Positions 51,472-59,626 of a stretch of 64,000 nucleotides of DNA are shown one piece after another. Position numbers and translations under genes: made by a program. The notes under the pieces were generated by a model that ran no database searches, was not told the DNA's origin, and saw only the letters and a list, made by a program, of their open reading frames with translations. Numbering within the stretch: position 1 is the first letter of the stretch; the number at the start of each line of letters is the position of its first letter. Origin of the DNA: CALLPQ01 sp039819545 (GTDB lineage: Bacteria; Pseudomonadota; Alphaproteobacteria; Caulobacterales; Parvularculaceae); the NCBI GenBank assembly GCA_039819545.1, contig JBCBRS010000003.1, positions 170,383-234,382 on the forward strand. The letters are read 5' to 3'.

Positions 51472-51574
51472 TTCTCTGGCTCTTTCGGCTTGTTTTTCTG
51501 GGCAGGCTCGCGGGCCTGTGACGCTGATAAACACGGGACACTGTGCATACACGGGCCCGGGCAAAAGGCAACTC

Positions 51575-51591
51575 TGCGCACCGCGTGCAGC
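51575..51591. promoter_or_regulatory. Palindrome-like site upstream of secB
   Basis: TGCGCAC-CGC-GTGCAGC shares the left half and GC-GTGC centre of the sites at 47628 and 47681. It is imperfect in the last three bases. It lies in the 167-bp gap between fxsA and secB, about 105 bp before secB. Confidence 0.2.
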
Positions 51592-51638
51592 GCGCTAGCG
51601 AGAGGCGCGCGCCGAGCACCACCATGGTGCTGCTTTGG

Positions 51639-52040
51639 CTACAAACGGTTAATCGTCACGCGGGCCTCCCCGCGATCAATTTTAGCTTTCAGGCGGCGCA
51701 AGGCGGCGCGACCAATGGCGCGGCGCACCGCTGGCACAAGCAATAAAAACCCTGCCACATCGGTCAGAAATCCTGGCGTCATCAAGAAAGGGGCGCTGAC
51801 CAGCAGTAAAACGCCATCCACCGCTGACTCCACTGGGACCTTGCCGCTGCGCACCGACTGTTGCGCCTTGTGCAGGGCTGAGACGCCCTGCATGCGCAGC
51901 AGGACCCCGCCGAGGACCGCGGTAAAAATACACGCGGCAATCACCGGCAGGACGCCAAACTGTGATCCCGCACTGAGCAGCACATAAATTTCGGCCACGG
52001 GCATGATCAGAAACAATAAGATTAAAAGAGGGAGGATCAT
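51639..52040 (-). CDS. fxsA: FxsA family membrane protein
   Basis: A small inner-membrane protein; E. coli FxsA overproduction blocks exclusion of phage T7 by F plasmid. From ATG 52040 (GGAGG just upstream) it has 133 residues with the family pattern LPLLILLFLIMPVAEIYVLL, VIAACIFTAVLGGVLLRMQG, then SAVDGVLLLVSAPFLMTPGF with the conserved PGFLTD and a basic tail. A GCACCA/TGGTGC hairpin follows its stop at 51616-51630. It sits between secB and timA, the usual alphaproteobacterial order. Confidence 0.92.
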   Translation of the reverse strand: MILPLLILLFLIMPVAEIYVLLSAGSQFGVLPVIAACIFTAVLGGVLLRMQGVSALHKAQQSVRSGKVPVESAVDGVLLLVSAPFLMTPGFLTDVAGFLLLVPAVRRAIGRAALRRLKAKIDRGEARVTINRL

Positions 52041-52170
52041 GGGGCAGGGCTCGCGATTGAAGGGGCCACGCAATAAGCGGGTGATTTCTCGTGGATACAT
52101 CCTATATAAAGGGTCGCGCGTATAGATTAAGGTTTTCGAGCCCACTTTTACGAAAGATCATGAACGCCCC

Positions 52171-52881
52171 ATGGATCCTGTCATTTTGATTTTTGCTGGC
52201 ATCGCTGCCTTCTTCATTTTCAAACTCTTGTCTGCGTTGGGCGAAAACTCCGGCGAATCAGACGGCCAATCCGATGCCCGAAAAGAAATCGAGGCGCTCC
52301 GGCGCACGCTTTCAGGAAACGCGGCATCGCGTGAGGGCATAGAAGGGGACACCCCTGATACATCCACTGGCGCTGATGCAGGCATGGCCATTGATAACGC
52401 GAGGGACGAGCGCCCGGCTCCCGTCAGGGCAATATCGCCCGCCGCCCAAACCCTGCAGGAAGCGGACCCGCATTTTGATGAGCGCTCGTTTCTCGATGGT
52501 GCCAAGGGCGCGTACGAAATGATTGTCAACGCGTTTGCCCGCGATGACGTCTCCGGCATTTCGCAGTTTCTGTCCAATAATGTCGCGGGTGCCTTCAAAG
52601 GCGCAATTGCTAGCCGCACGTCGGCGGGCCACGCCATGGATGTAAAATTTGTCGGTATCGAAAAAGCGGAAATCGTTAACGCCACCGTGCGCGATGATGC
52701 GCTGGTTGCCGTAACTGATTTCACGTCAAATCAGGTTCGCGTCACCCGAGATGCTGACGGAAATGTGGTCGAAGGCGATCCGGTCCGTATTGAGCTTGTG
52801 AAGGACCGCTGGACTTTTGAGCGAAAGCGCTCCAGTCGTGACCCGAACTGGATTCTTGTGGCAACGGGCTCTGCTGCCTGA
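52171..52881 (+). CDS. timA: Tim44/TimA domain-containing protein
   Basis: A 236-residue protein with an N-terminal membrane segment (VILIFAGIAAFFIFKLLSAL), a Ser/Asp-rich linker, and a C-terminal Tim44-like domain from about residue 100 (FDERSFLDGAKGAYEMIVNA, FKGAIASRTSAG, VTDFTSNQVRVTRDADGNVV, DRWTFERKRSSRDPNWILVA). The mitochondrial import factor Tim44 descends from this family; the bacterial TimA is thought to act at the inner membrane. It is followed 47 bp later by mltA. Confidence 0.92.
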   Translation: MDPVILIFAGIAAFFIFKLLSALGENSGESDGQSDARKEIEALRRTLSGNAASREGIEGDTPDTSTGADAGMAIDNARDERPAPVRAISPAAQTLQEADPHFDERSFLDGAKGAYEMIVNAFARDDVSGISQFLSNNVAGAFKGAIASRTSAGHAMDVKFVGIEKAEIVNATVRDDALVAVTDFTSNQVRVTRDADGNVVEGDPVRIELVKDRWTFERKRSSRDPNWILVATGSAA

Positions 52882-52928
52882 TTTTTGCCGGGCATGGCGG
52901 GTGCCGCTAAACGCGCCGGTGATGGCCC

Positions 52929-54290
52929 ATGATTCCGATCTTTTCTCAGAACGCTGCAAGGCCCGGTCGATTGGGTGCGCTGGCCGCACTTTTCTTTTTT
53001 GCCGCCAGCCTCATCCTCCTTGTGCTGAGCGTGTATGCCGTGGTGCCAACCCTGTCGGCGGGCCCGGGCACGCGAAGTGCTGTCGACGAAACACCTGCCT
53101 ATTTTGATTTTGAGGTTTTGGCTCCCGCTGATGTTCCGGGTTGGACGGACGCAAACACCCTTGAGGCTATCGACACATTTCTGCGGTCCTGCGCAGCACA
53201 CGCGAACCGCAGCGATGACACGCCGGCAAACCCGGTTGCCGCTGTCGGTCCTCTGGCAAAGGCTCGTATTGGCGATGCTGAATTCTCCGGCACCCTCGCG
53301 CACTGGCGCCCGGCCTGCCGCGCCGCGGCAACGCTAAATAGCAACGTATCGCCTGCGGTGGCGCGATCCTTTTTTGAGGACCATTTTGTCTTTGTACGGA
53401 TACTCACACGGCCTGAGCCAAGCGCTCCTGCCCATGAAACCGGTCTTCTGACCGGCTATTTTGAGCCTGTCTATGCTGCAAGCGATCAGCCGACGGAGGC
53501 TTTTTCGGCGCCTGTTTATGCGCGGCCGATTGATCTCGTCGATATTGATCTGGGGCGATTTCGCGAAGATCTCGCCGGTACGCGTTTGGCGGGCCGGTTA
53601 TCTGGATCACGGCTAATGCCGTTTGAAAGCCGGGCCGAAATCAATGATGGTGCGCTTTTAGAAACGACAGCGGTCCTTGCCTGGCTCAATCCTGACGATG
53701 CCTTCTTTTTGCAGATACAGGGCTCTGGCGTGTTGAAGTTTGCGGACGGGCGGATCATGCGGGTTGGCTATGCCGGTCAAAATGGTCATCCTTACACAGC
53801 CATCGGCAAGCCGTTGATCGAGCGCGGTATTCTGACCCGCGAAACCGTCAGTCTACAATCTATTCGCGATTGGCTGGCAAACGCCGACCCGGCTTCAGCA
53901 CGCGCACTGCGTGAAGAAAATGCTTCTTTTGTGTTTTTTCGGATCTTGGATACTCTCCCTGACCCAAGTCTTGGCCCGCTCGGTGCGCAAGGGGTGCAAC
54001 TGACGCCATCGGTCAGTTTGGCCGTGGACCGGCGGTATCACGCCATGGGTACCCCCATCTGGGTCAGCTATGATCACGCTCCCGATGGGACAGATGGCGC
54101 AGGCGAATCGGTCCGTCGACTGATGATCGCACAGGATACCGGCGGGGCAATCCGTGGGCCTGTGCGCGGTGATGTGTTTTGGGGGCGGGGGCCAGCGGCA
54201 AAAGTGGCGGCGGGTACAATGCGTGCGCAAACCTCCTTCATCGCGTTGATCCCGCGCCCCGCTGTGGCCGCATGGGGGGCTGGCCCGTGA
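52929..54290 (+). CDS. mltA: Membrane-bound lytic murein transglycosylase A
   Basis: Cleaves glycan strands of peptidoglycan with 1,6-anhydro-MurNAc formation. The 453-residue protein has an N-terminal membrane segment without a lipobox (LGALAALFFFAASLILLVLS) and the MltA beta-barrel region (LLTGYFEPVYAAS, FFLQIQGSGVLKFADG, VGYAGQNGHPYTAIGK, ENASFVFFRIL) and 3D domain (YHAMGTPIWVS, MIAQDTGGAIRGPVRGDVFW) with the catalytic Asp. The stop overlaps the smr start as GTGA. Confidence 0.94.
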   Translation: MIPIFSQNAARPGRLGALAALFFFAASLILLVLSVYAVVPTLSAGPGTRSAVDETPAYFDFEVLAPADVPGWTDANTLEAIDTFLRSCAAHANRSDDTPANPVAAVGPLAKARIGDAEFSGTLAHWRPACRAAATLNSNVSPAVARSFFEDHFVFVRILTRPEPSAPAHETGLLTGYFEPVYAASDQPTEAFSAPVYARPIDLVDIDLGRFREDLAGTRLAGRLSGSRLMPFESRAEINDGALLETTAVLAWLNPDDAFFLQIQGSGVLKFADGRIMRVGYAGQNGHPYTAIGKPLIERGILTRETVSLQSIRDWLANADPASARALREENASFVFFRILDTLPDPSLGPLGAQGVQLTPSVSLAVDRRYHAMGTPIWVSYDHAPDGTDGAGESVRRLMIAQDTGGAIRGPVRGDVFWGRGPAAKVAAGTMRAQTSFIALIPRPAVAAWGAGP

Positions 54291-55009
54291 ACCACGCCCC
54301 GAAATCCAAACGCACCAAACCGCCGCGCACCCTCAGCCGGGAAGAAAAGCGTCTGTGGGAAAAAGTTACACACTCTGTACACAGAGCACTAGCGTCATCG
54401 TCAAATTTGCCCTCAGAAACATCGCCTTCAGCTGCCAGCAAGGACAACTCTCGACACCTGCTCGCAACGCCGCCGATCTCCAACGGTTCATCACACTCGC
54501 CGGGGTCTCCCTCGCCGGGCTATACCCCACGGCAACTCCCGGGTGCTTTGCGCGATGCGGTGTCGCCAATGGGGCTGACCGCCCCCATATCGGCGCCGAT
54601 CAAGACGAAGGCCGGGGACCCGCGTCTGGAAAAACTCGTCCGTAGGGGGCGTAAGCCGATCGACGCAACCCTTGATCTTCATGGCTTGACCCAAAGTGTT
54701 GCCCATGAGCGATTGAAGCAGTTTATCGGTAATGCTCACGGGCGCGGGTTACACTGTGTCCTCGTGATCACCGGTAAAGGGGGCAAACCCCTCGACAGGT
54801 TTCAGCGCCAGCAATCCATAGCGCGCAGCCCTGTGGCGCTTGACCGGCCTGCCGCGCGCGGTGTCTTGCGGGAGCGGTTTTTAACCTGGGTTGAGCAATC
54901 GCCCCTGCGCGAGCAGATCACCCGGGTCGCCACGGCCAAAAACACCGATGGTGGCGACGGGGCGTTTTATGTGTTTATCAAACGCAAGCGAACGTCTTCG
55001 CCGCGCTAG
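54287..55009 (+). CDS. Smr domain protein
   Basis: A 240-residue protein beginning at GTG 54287, which overlaps the mltA stop (GTGA) and indicates coupled translation. The C-terminal half is a Smr (small MutS-related) domain: DATLDLHGLTQSVAHERLKQ, VLVITGKGGKPLD, a RGVLRERFLTWVEQ helix and GDGAFYVFIKRKR. Smr domains nick or cleave nucleic acid; recent work links them to collided ribosomes. The first 110 residues are low-complexity and basic. Placement between mltA and hslU is the usual one in the class. Confidence 0.92.
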   Translation: MNHAPKSKRTKPPRTLSREEKRLWEKVTHSVHRALASSSNLPSETSPSAASKDNSRHLLATPPISNGSSHSPGSPSPGYTPRQLPGALRDAVSPMGLTAPISAPIKTKAGDPRLEKLVRRGRKPIDATLDLHGLTQSVAHERLKQFIGNAHGRGLHCVLVITGKGGKPLDRFQRQQSIARSPVALDRPAARGVLRERFLTWVEQSPLREQITRVATAKNTDGGDGAFYVFIKRKRTSSPR

Positions 55010-55100
55010 CCGTCGATCCGCGTGCCGGCGTTGCTAATGCTAAGACCGAGGCCTATTTGTGTGGCCCGTCCAAAGACACGCACCAATCAACGGAAAATCT

Positions 55101-56414
55101 ATGACCGCTTTTTCTCCCCGTGAAATCGTTTCAGAGCTTGATCGCTTTATTGTGGGTCAGGCGGATGCCAAGCGTGCGGTTGCGGTTGCCTTGCGCAATC
55201 GTTGGCGCCGTCAACAGGTGGAAGGGGCCATGCGTGAGGAAATTACGCCGAAAAATATCCTTATGATTGGGCCCACCGGGGTCGGTAAAACGGAAATTTC
55301 GCGGCGACTGGCGAAACTCGCGGGCGCGCCCTTCCTGAAGGTCGAAGCCACAAAGTTCACTGAGGTGGGTTATGTGGGCCGCGATGTGGATTCGATTATT
55401 CGCGACCTTGTGGAAATTTCAGTGGGTCTTGTGCGGGAGAAAAAGCGCGAGGCCGTGCGCACCCGCGCCCATGCCGAAGCGGAAGACCGTGTCGTGACGG
55501 CACTGGTCGGGGAGAATGCCACAGAGGCAACGCGCGAAAAATTTCGCGAAAAGTTACGCAGCGGCGCGCTCGATGACCGCGAGGTTGAGCTTGACTTGCG
55601 GGAAACAACAAGCCCCATGTCGGGCTTCGACATTCCGGGCATGCCCGGCGCCCAGATGGGAATGATCAATCTCTCGGACCTTTTAGGCAAAAGCTTTGGT
55701 GCCCCCACGCGCCGTCGCACCGTCAAGGTCAAGGAGGCGTTTGAACCGCTGGTCAATGATGAGTCCGATAAGCTCCTCGATGAGGAAAGTCTAAACCGCG
55801 ATGCCGTGGCGTTGGCGGAAAATGAAGGCATTGTTTTTCTGGACGAGATTGACAAAATCGCGCGTAACGCAGAGCGCGGTGGGTCGGGGGCAGACGTTTC
55901 GCGCGAGGGGGTGCAACGCGACTTGCTTCCCTTGATTGAGGGCGCAACCGTTTCCACGAAATACGGGCCTGTAAAAACCGATCATATTCTCTTCATCGCT
56001 TCGGGGGCTTTTAGTGTTGCAAAGCCATCGGACCTGTTACCGGAATTGCAAGGTCGATTGCCAATCCGCGTGGAATTACAGGCGCTCACTCGGGATGATT
56101 TCCGCCGTATCCTGACAGAAACAGAGGCAAGCCTAATCCGTCAGTATGAGGCCTTATTGGCAACAGAAGGGTTGACCATTTCCTTTACCGATGACGGCAT
56201 TGATGCGCTGGCTGATGTGGCTGCGGCGGTGAATGGAGCGGTGGAGAATATCGGCGCACGGCGGCTTGCCACAATGATGGAAAAAGTTCTGGATGAGCTC
56301 TCATTCAAAGCCGCCGATATGACCGGCCAGTCCGTTGAAATTGATGCAGCCTATGTGGAAAATCACTTGGGCGAGGTGTCGCGCAACCTCGATCTGTCGA
56401 AATACATCCTGTAA
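55101..56414 (+). CDS. hslU: HslUV protease ATPase subunit HslU
   Basis: AAA+ unfoldase that feeds HslV. From ATG 55101 it has 437 residues: N-terminal SPREIVSELDRFIVGQADAK, Walker A MIGPTGVGKTEISRRLA, the pore loop GYVGRDVDSIIRDLVE, an I-domain (110-240), Walker B IVFLDEIDKIA, sensor region LLPELQGRLPIRVEL and the conserved C-terminal tail LSKYIL that docks into HslV. All motifs are complete. Its partner hslV is at 1.0 kb, about 53 kb away, on the same strand. Confidence 0.98.
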   Translation: MTAFSPREIVSELDRFIVGQADAKRAVAVALRNRWRRQQVEGAMREEITPKNILMIGPTGVGKTEISRRLAKLAGAPFLKVEATKFTEVGYVGRDVDSIIRDLVEISVGLVREKKREAVRTRAHAEAEDRVVTALVGENATEATREKFREKLRSGALDDREVELDLRETTSPMSGFDIPGMPGAQMGMINLSDLLGKSFGAPTRRRTVKVKEAFEPLVNDESDKLLDEESLNRDAVALAENEGIVFLDEIDKIARNAERGGSGADVSREGVQRDLLPLIEGATVSTKYGPVKTDHILFIASGAFSVAKPSDLLPELQGRLPIRVELQALTRDDFRRILTETEASLIRQYEALLATEGLTISFTDDGIDALADVAAAVNGAVENIGARRLATMMEKVLDELSFKAADMTGQSVEIDAAYVENHLGEVSRNLDLSKYIL

Positions 56415-56418
56415 AAAG

Positions 56419-57093
56419 CTACGATGTATACCGATCATTGAGCCTACCACGCGCCGTTTGGTAATGGCTGCGGATGATTTTCAGATCGGCCTCATAGTCG
56501 CCACTGGGCTCAAGATAACCGCTGATACGGATTGTCTTTGTCCCATAATCAAGCACGCTGAAAATAATCGGTACACCCCCCTGATGCGCAATGTGGTAAA
56601 AACCACTGCGCCAGCCGGGGGTCTTGGATCTGGTCCCCTCCGGTGAAATGGCCAGGATCATGTGCTCCGCCGCTTTCAGGGCGTTCGCCATTTGCGTGAC
56701 CATGTCATGGCGTCCATCGCGGTCCACGGGCACGCAACCTGCTGCCCGCACAAAACGACCAAGCGGGCCCGTGGTCAGCTCTTTTTTCCCCATCCATTTC
56801 AGATCGATGCGGAAATACGCGGCCGCCGCCAGCATATTAAAGCCGTCCCAGTTTGACGTATGGGGTGCGGCCAGAAGCACCGCTTTGGGCAGGTCTGGCC
56901 AGTCCCCAACCATGCGCCATCCCCCCGCGCTGAGCCAAAAATGGGCAAGATAGTGGCTGATGGTGGAAATGAAGAGGTTCTTATCAGGTGCCAGCTTTGC
57001 CACTTTGGCTGTTTTCGCAGTGATAATGGTGTGTCTGTCGCTGGCGTCGGCGATGCCGGTATTGCCAGCATCTTCGGGGATAGGGTTGGTCAT
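56419..57093 (-). CDS. PlsC-like 1-acyl-glycerol-3-phosphate acyltransferase
   Basis: A 224-residue acyltransferase with the HxxxxD catalytic motif in LAAPHTSNWDGFNMLAAAAY, GKKELTTGPLGRFVRAAGCV, the phosphate-binding ILAISPEGTRSKTPGWRSGF and the late GGVPIIFSVLDYG. Such enzymes acylate lysophosphatidic acid or related lipids at the inner membrane. The sequence is short and belongs to the less studied group with NWDG after the His. It is convergent with hslU, 4 bp apart. Confidence 0.85.
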   Translation of the reverse strand: MTNPIPEDAGNTGIADASDRHTIITAKTAKVAKLAPDKNLFISTISHYLAHFWLSAGGWRMVGDWPDLPKAVLLAAPHTSNWDGFNMLAAAAYFRIDLKWMGKKELTTGPLGRFVRAAGCVPVDRDGRHDMVTQMANALKAAEHMILAISPEGTRSKTPGWRSGFYHIAHQGGVPIIFSVLDYGTKTIRISGYLEPSGDYEADLKIIRSHYQTARGRLNDRYTS

Positions 57094-57365
57094 TACGCAG
57101 TCAGGCGTTTCGGGCGTGCCTAGCGCCTGCGGGCAGCATACCCGTCCGAGCCATCACTGTTAGCGTTTTAGCCTGGCAATGCCAGCAAATTCCCTGGATT
57201 GAGTGTGCCGTGTTCAAACCCTTGCCACGGGGGCCGGCGCCAGAGGCGTGGTATTGACGCAACAGCGATCCCGTGATTCCGCCCTTTCCTAACGCGGTTG
57301 TGCGGGTTAATCTTTCGACAAGGTTTTGGGAGGGCCGCTTTGTATGCGGCTCCGGGTGATCGCCA

Positions 57366-59057
57366 ATGGCAGACGGTGGACGGTTTGACGGCAAGGATTG
57401 GGACTCGAAAGAGGCCCAGGGCGCCTTTAAAGACAGAGTAGGGAAGCACAAGCGTTCTGGCTCGGGCAAGCGTCCGCCCCGGATTGCATTTGCTGGCGAG
57501 GAATATGGCTTTGGCTACCTTGCTACCGAAGGTTTTGTACGCAATGCGCGCGCCCGCTACCAAAACCGCATATATCCGGTCATCGATGGCGGCGTTACCG
57601 CGGGCAAGAACTTTTCGCTGGATCAGGACAATCTAAACCTGCGTGCCGAGGACGATTTCGACTTTTCGGCTACAGAGCATCGCTTGCCGTTGCGCTCTAA
57701 GGAACAGGCGCTGATGGCGGTCAAGGCAGGCACAGCGGACTATGCGCTGGTGCCGTTTTACGACCCCAATTTCGGCTATGACTACGAGACCCTGCGCGCG
57801 CTTGGCAATCTCGTGGGCATTATGGGCGTTGAGCAGTATCACGCCGGCGACAATATGTGCCTCGCGGTGCATGAGAGCCAGGTCCTTGAACTGGCGCAAT
57901 CGGCGCATCCGGGCTCTGCCCTTACGGCGGTTCTGAAACATGATCGCCGGTCCTGGGGCGATCACGAAAAGACCCGTTTTGAACGGAATATGGATGTGCA
58001 GGGCCAGGGCGAAAGCTTCCGCGCCGGGCTTGCAATTGACCACGCGACCCAGATGGCGTTGCGTGACCGGTTGGAAATGGTCTTTTCGGGGCCGGAGGCG
58101 ATGCGCCGGTGTAAATCCAAGCTGGATGGCTTGCGCTCCATCGGCGTGGAATTGGCGGAAACGCCGCGGGCCATCGAGCCGCACCGCGAGCTTGCCCGCC
58201 GGGCCCGCGCCTCGCTCAACACAAGTCGTCAGATCAATACGTTTTTCGATCCACGCTCCGGCGAGGCCCATTATGTGAGTTCCATGACCGGCGAGTCGCA
58301 GCAGCGCACTCAGCTTTTTGGTGTGGTGCTACCGTTCACCGTGGCGATGATGTCATCGGACTATGTGATCATTGATCCGGATTTTGACGATAACCCGGTG
58401 CTCGATACGCGCTTCCTCGTGGTGCATCGCAACCCCGATGTGAGCCGGTTCGAAGATGCCTACCGCACCACGGATGCGAAAACCCGCTATTGGCGCAAAC
58501 GCGTCTATGATGCGCTCGACAAGGCGCAAGCGGCAGACCGGTTAAAGCCAAAGGATGAGGAAACGCGCGGCATTCGCATGATCATCAAGTTTAACCGCAC
58601 CAATCAGGCGGCAACCACCGCTGATGTGGAGGATTACCTGCGCGGTTTCGGCGTGCCGTTCAATGTTATCCGTATTGATGAGGATAGCGAAGCCGATAAG
58701 GCGGCGCCCATTGCGCTCGATGTGGAATTCTCGCTGGCCCATGGCGATTTTCACCGCTGGAAATATCTGCGGCGTCATTTTGAAGGCTCGGTTGTAACCG
58801 GCGCCCTGAAAAAGGCTTTCCAGCGTTGGAAGGGCCGGGGCGTGCAGGTGCTGGCGATCATGCCGTACACGCGGGCCCAGTTGCCGCGCCAAAAACCGCG
58901 CTGGTGGTTCGAGGCGGCGATTGCCCAGCAGAAAGATTTCTGGGAAACAATGTTTATCCGGATTACGCGGGTATTCTTCATTCCGCTTCTCCTTCTGCTG
59001 ACCGGACTGACGGCTTGGGGCTTCTGGACGCTCTGGAAGATGTTTGGTGGCAGCTGA
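57366..59057 (+). CDS. Membrane-anchored prephenate-dehydratase-like / ACT-like protein
   Basis: A 563-residue protein. Residues 38-175 look like the first lobe of prephenate dehydratase (PDT): RIAFAGEEYGFGYLATEGF, KEQALMAVKAGTADYALVP and FGYDYETLRALGNLVG. After a 170-residue segment the PDT-like end returns: NPVLDTRFLVVHRN, with the T-R-F catalytic triplet at 348-350. Residues 400-455 (GIRMIIKFN, ATTADVEDYLRGFGVPFNVI, ALDVEFS) resemble an ACT regulatory domain. A single C-terminal membrane segment (535-557, FFIPLLLLLTGLTAWGFW) anchors it. Normal PDT makes phenylpyruvate from prephenate and is soluble and about 280 residues. The role is uncertain: an odd paralogue or a sensor. The 272-bp gap upstream holds no recognised feature. 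Confidence 0.5.
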   Translation: MADGGRFDGKDWDSKEAQGAFKDRVGKHKRSGSGKRPPRIAFAGEEYGFGYLATEGFVRNARARYQNRIYPVIDGGVTAGKNFSLDQDNLNLRAEDDFDFSATEHRLPLRSKEQALMAVKAGTADYALVPFYDPNFGYDYETLRALGNLVGIMGVEQYHAGDNMCLAVHESQVLELAQSAHPGSALTAVLKHDRRSWGDHEKTRFERNMDVQGQGESFRAGLAIDHATQMALRDRLEMVFSGPEAMRRCKSKLDGLRSIGVELAETPRAIEPHRELARRARASLNTSRQINTFFDPRSGEAHYVSSMTGESQQRTQLFGVVLPFTVAMMSSDYVIIDPDFDDNPVLDTRFLVVHRNPDVSRFEDAYRTTDAKTRYWRKRVYDALDKAQAADRLKPKDEETRGIRMIIKFNRTNQAATTADVEDYLRGFGVPFNVIRIDEDSEADKAAPIALDVEFSLAHGDFHRWKYLRRHFEGSVVTGALKKAFQRWKGRGVQVLAIMPYTRAQLPRQKPRWWFEAAIAQQKDFWETMFIRITRVFFIPLLLLLTGLTAWGFWTLWKMFGGS

Positions 59058-59099
59058 CCTTGGGCCGGACCGCCGCCTTCGGGCGTGCGCGCAAAATCC

Positions 59100-59549
59100 A
59101 TGATCAATGATGTGCAGACGACGGGTGAGATCATTCAGCTCTCCCTCGCGCCCGTCTTCCTCCTCGTGGCTATTGGGTCCTTCATCAATGTTGCAACCTT
59201 GCGGCTTGGCCGCGTCGTTGATCGCGCGCGTTATCTGGAGGAAGTGGCCGCCACAACAGATCCGCAAGCACTCACCAATGATCATCATACGGAGCTGCGG
59301 GCCCTTAGCCAGCGGATTACCAGTGCCAATGCAGCGATCATGTGCGCGACGTTTGCCGCGCTCATGGCGTGTGCCGTGGTGGCCACCTTATTCATCAGTG
59401 GTTTGATGCAAGTTGATGCGTCTCTGTTGCTGGCCATCCTTTTCGTGGCAACCATGGCCATGCTGGTTACGGCGCTCGGCTTTTTTCTGTCAGAAATCCT
59501 CACAGCGACCCGGACCTTGAAGGTGCACAGCCTTGAGAAGAAGCGCTGA
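59100..59549 (+). CDS. DUF2721 membrane protein
   Basis: From ATG 59100 the product is 149 residues with three hydrophobic segments (LSLAPVFLLVAIGSFINVAT, AAIMCATFAALMACAVVATL, LLLAILFVATMAMLVTALGF) and the family pattern RLGRVVDRARYLEE and RALSQRITSANAAI, matching DUF2721. The function is unknown. It lies 42 bp after the PDT-like gene on the same strand and is probably co-transcribed; a strong terminator follows. Confidence 0.85.
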   Translation: MINDVQTTGEIIQLSLAPVFLLVAIGSFINVATLRLGRVVDRARYLEEVAATTDPQALTNDHHTELRALSQRITSANAAIMCATFAALMACAVVATLFISGLMQVDASLLLAILFVATMAMLVTALGFFLSEILTATRTLKVHSLEKKR

Positions 59550-59580
59550 TCTCTCCCCCTGAGTGATTTGAACAGCCTGA

Positions 59581-59617
59581 AGAGGGTAGCGGAAATTAAT
59601 CCGCTACCCTCTTTTTT
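59581..59617 (+). terminator. Rho-independent terminator after DUF2721 gene
   Basis: AGAGGGTAGCGG (59581-59592) pairs perfectly with CCGCTACCCTCT (59601-59612) over 12 bp, with an 8-base AT loop followed by TTTTTT. It sits between the convergent DUF2721 and metalloprotease genes and should end the rightward transcript. Confidence 0.9.
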
Positions 59618-59626
59618 GTTGAGACA

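Noticed and set aside
54355..54645. Plus-strand frame with several Cys inside the smr gene
   Set aside because: It is an alternative frame of the low-complexity N-terminal half of the Smr protein, whose GTG start is coupled to mltA.
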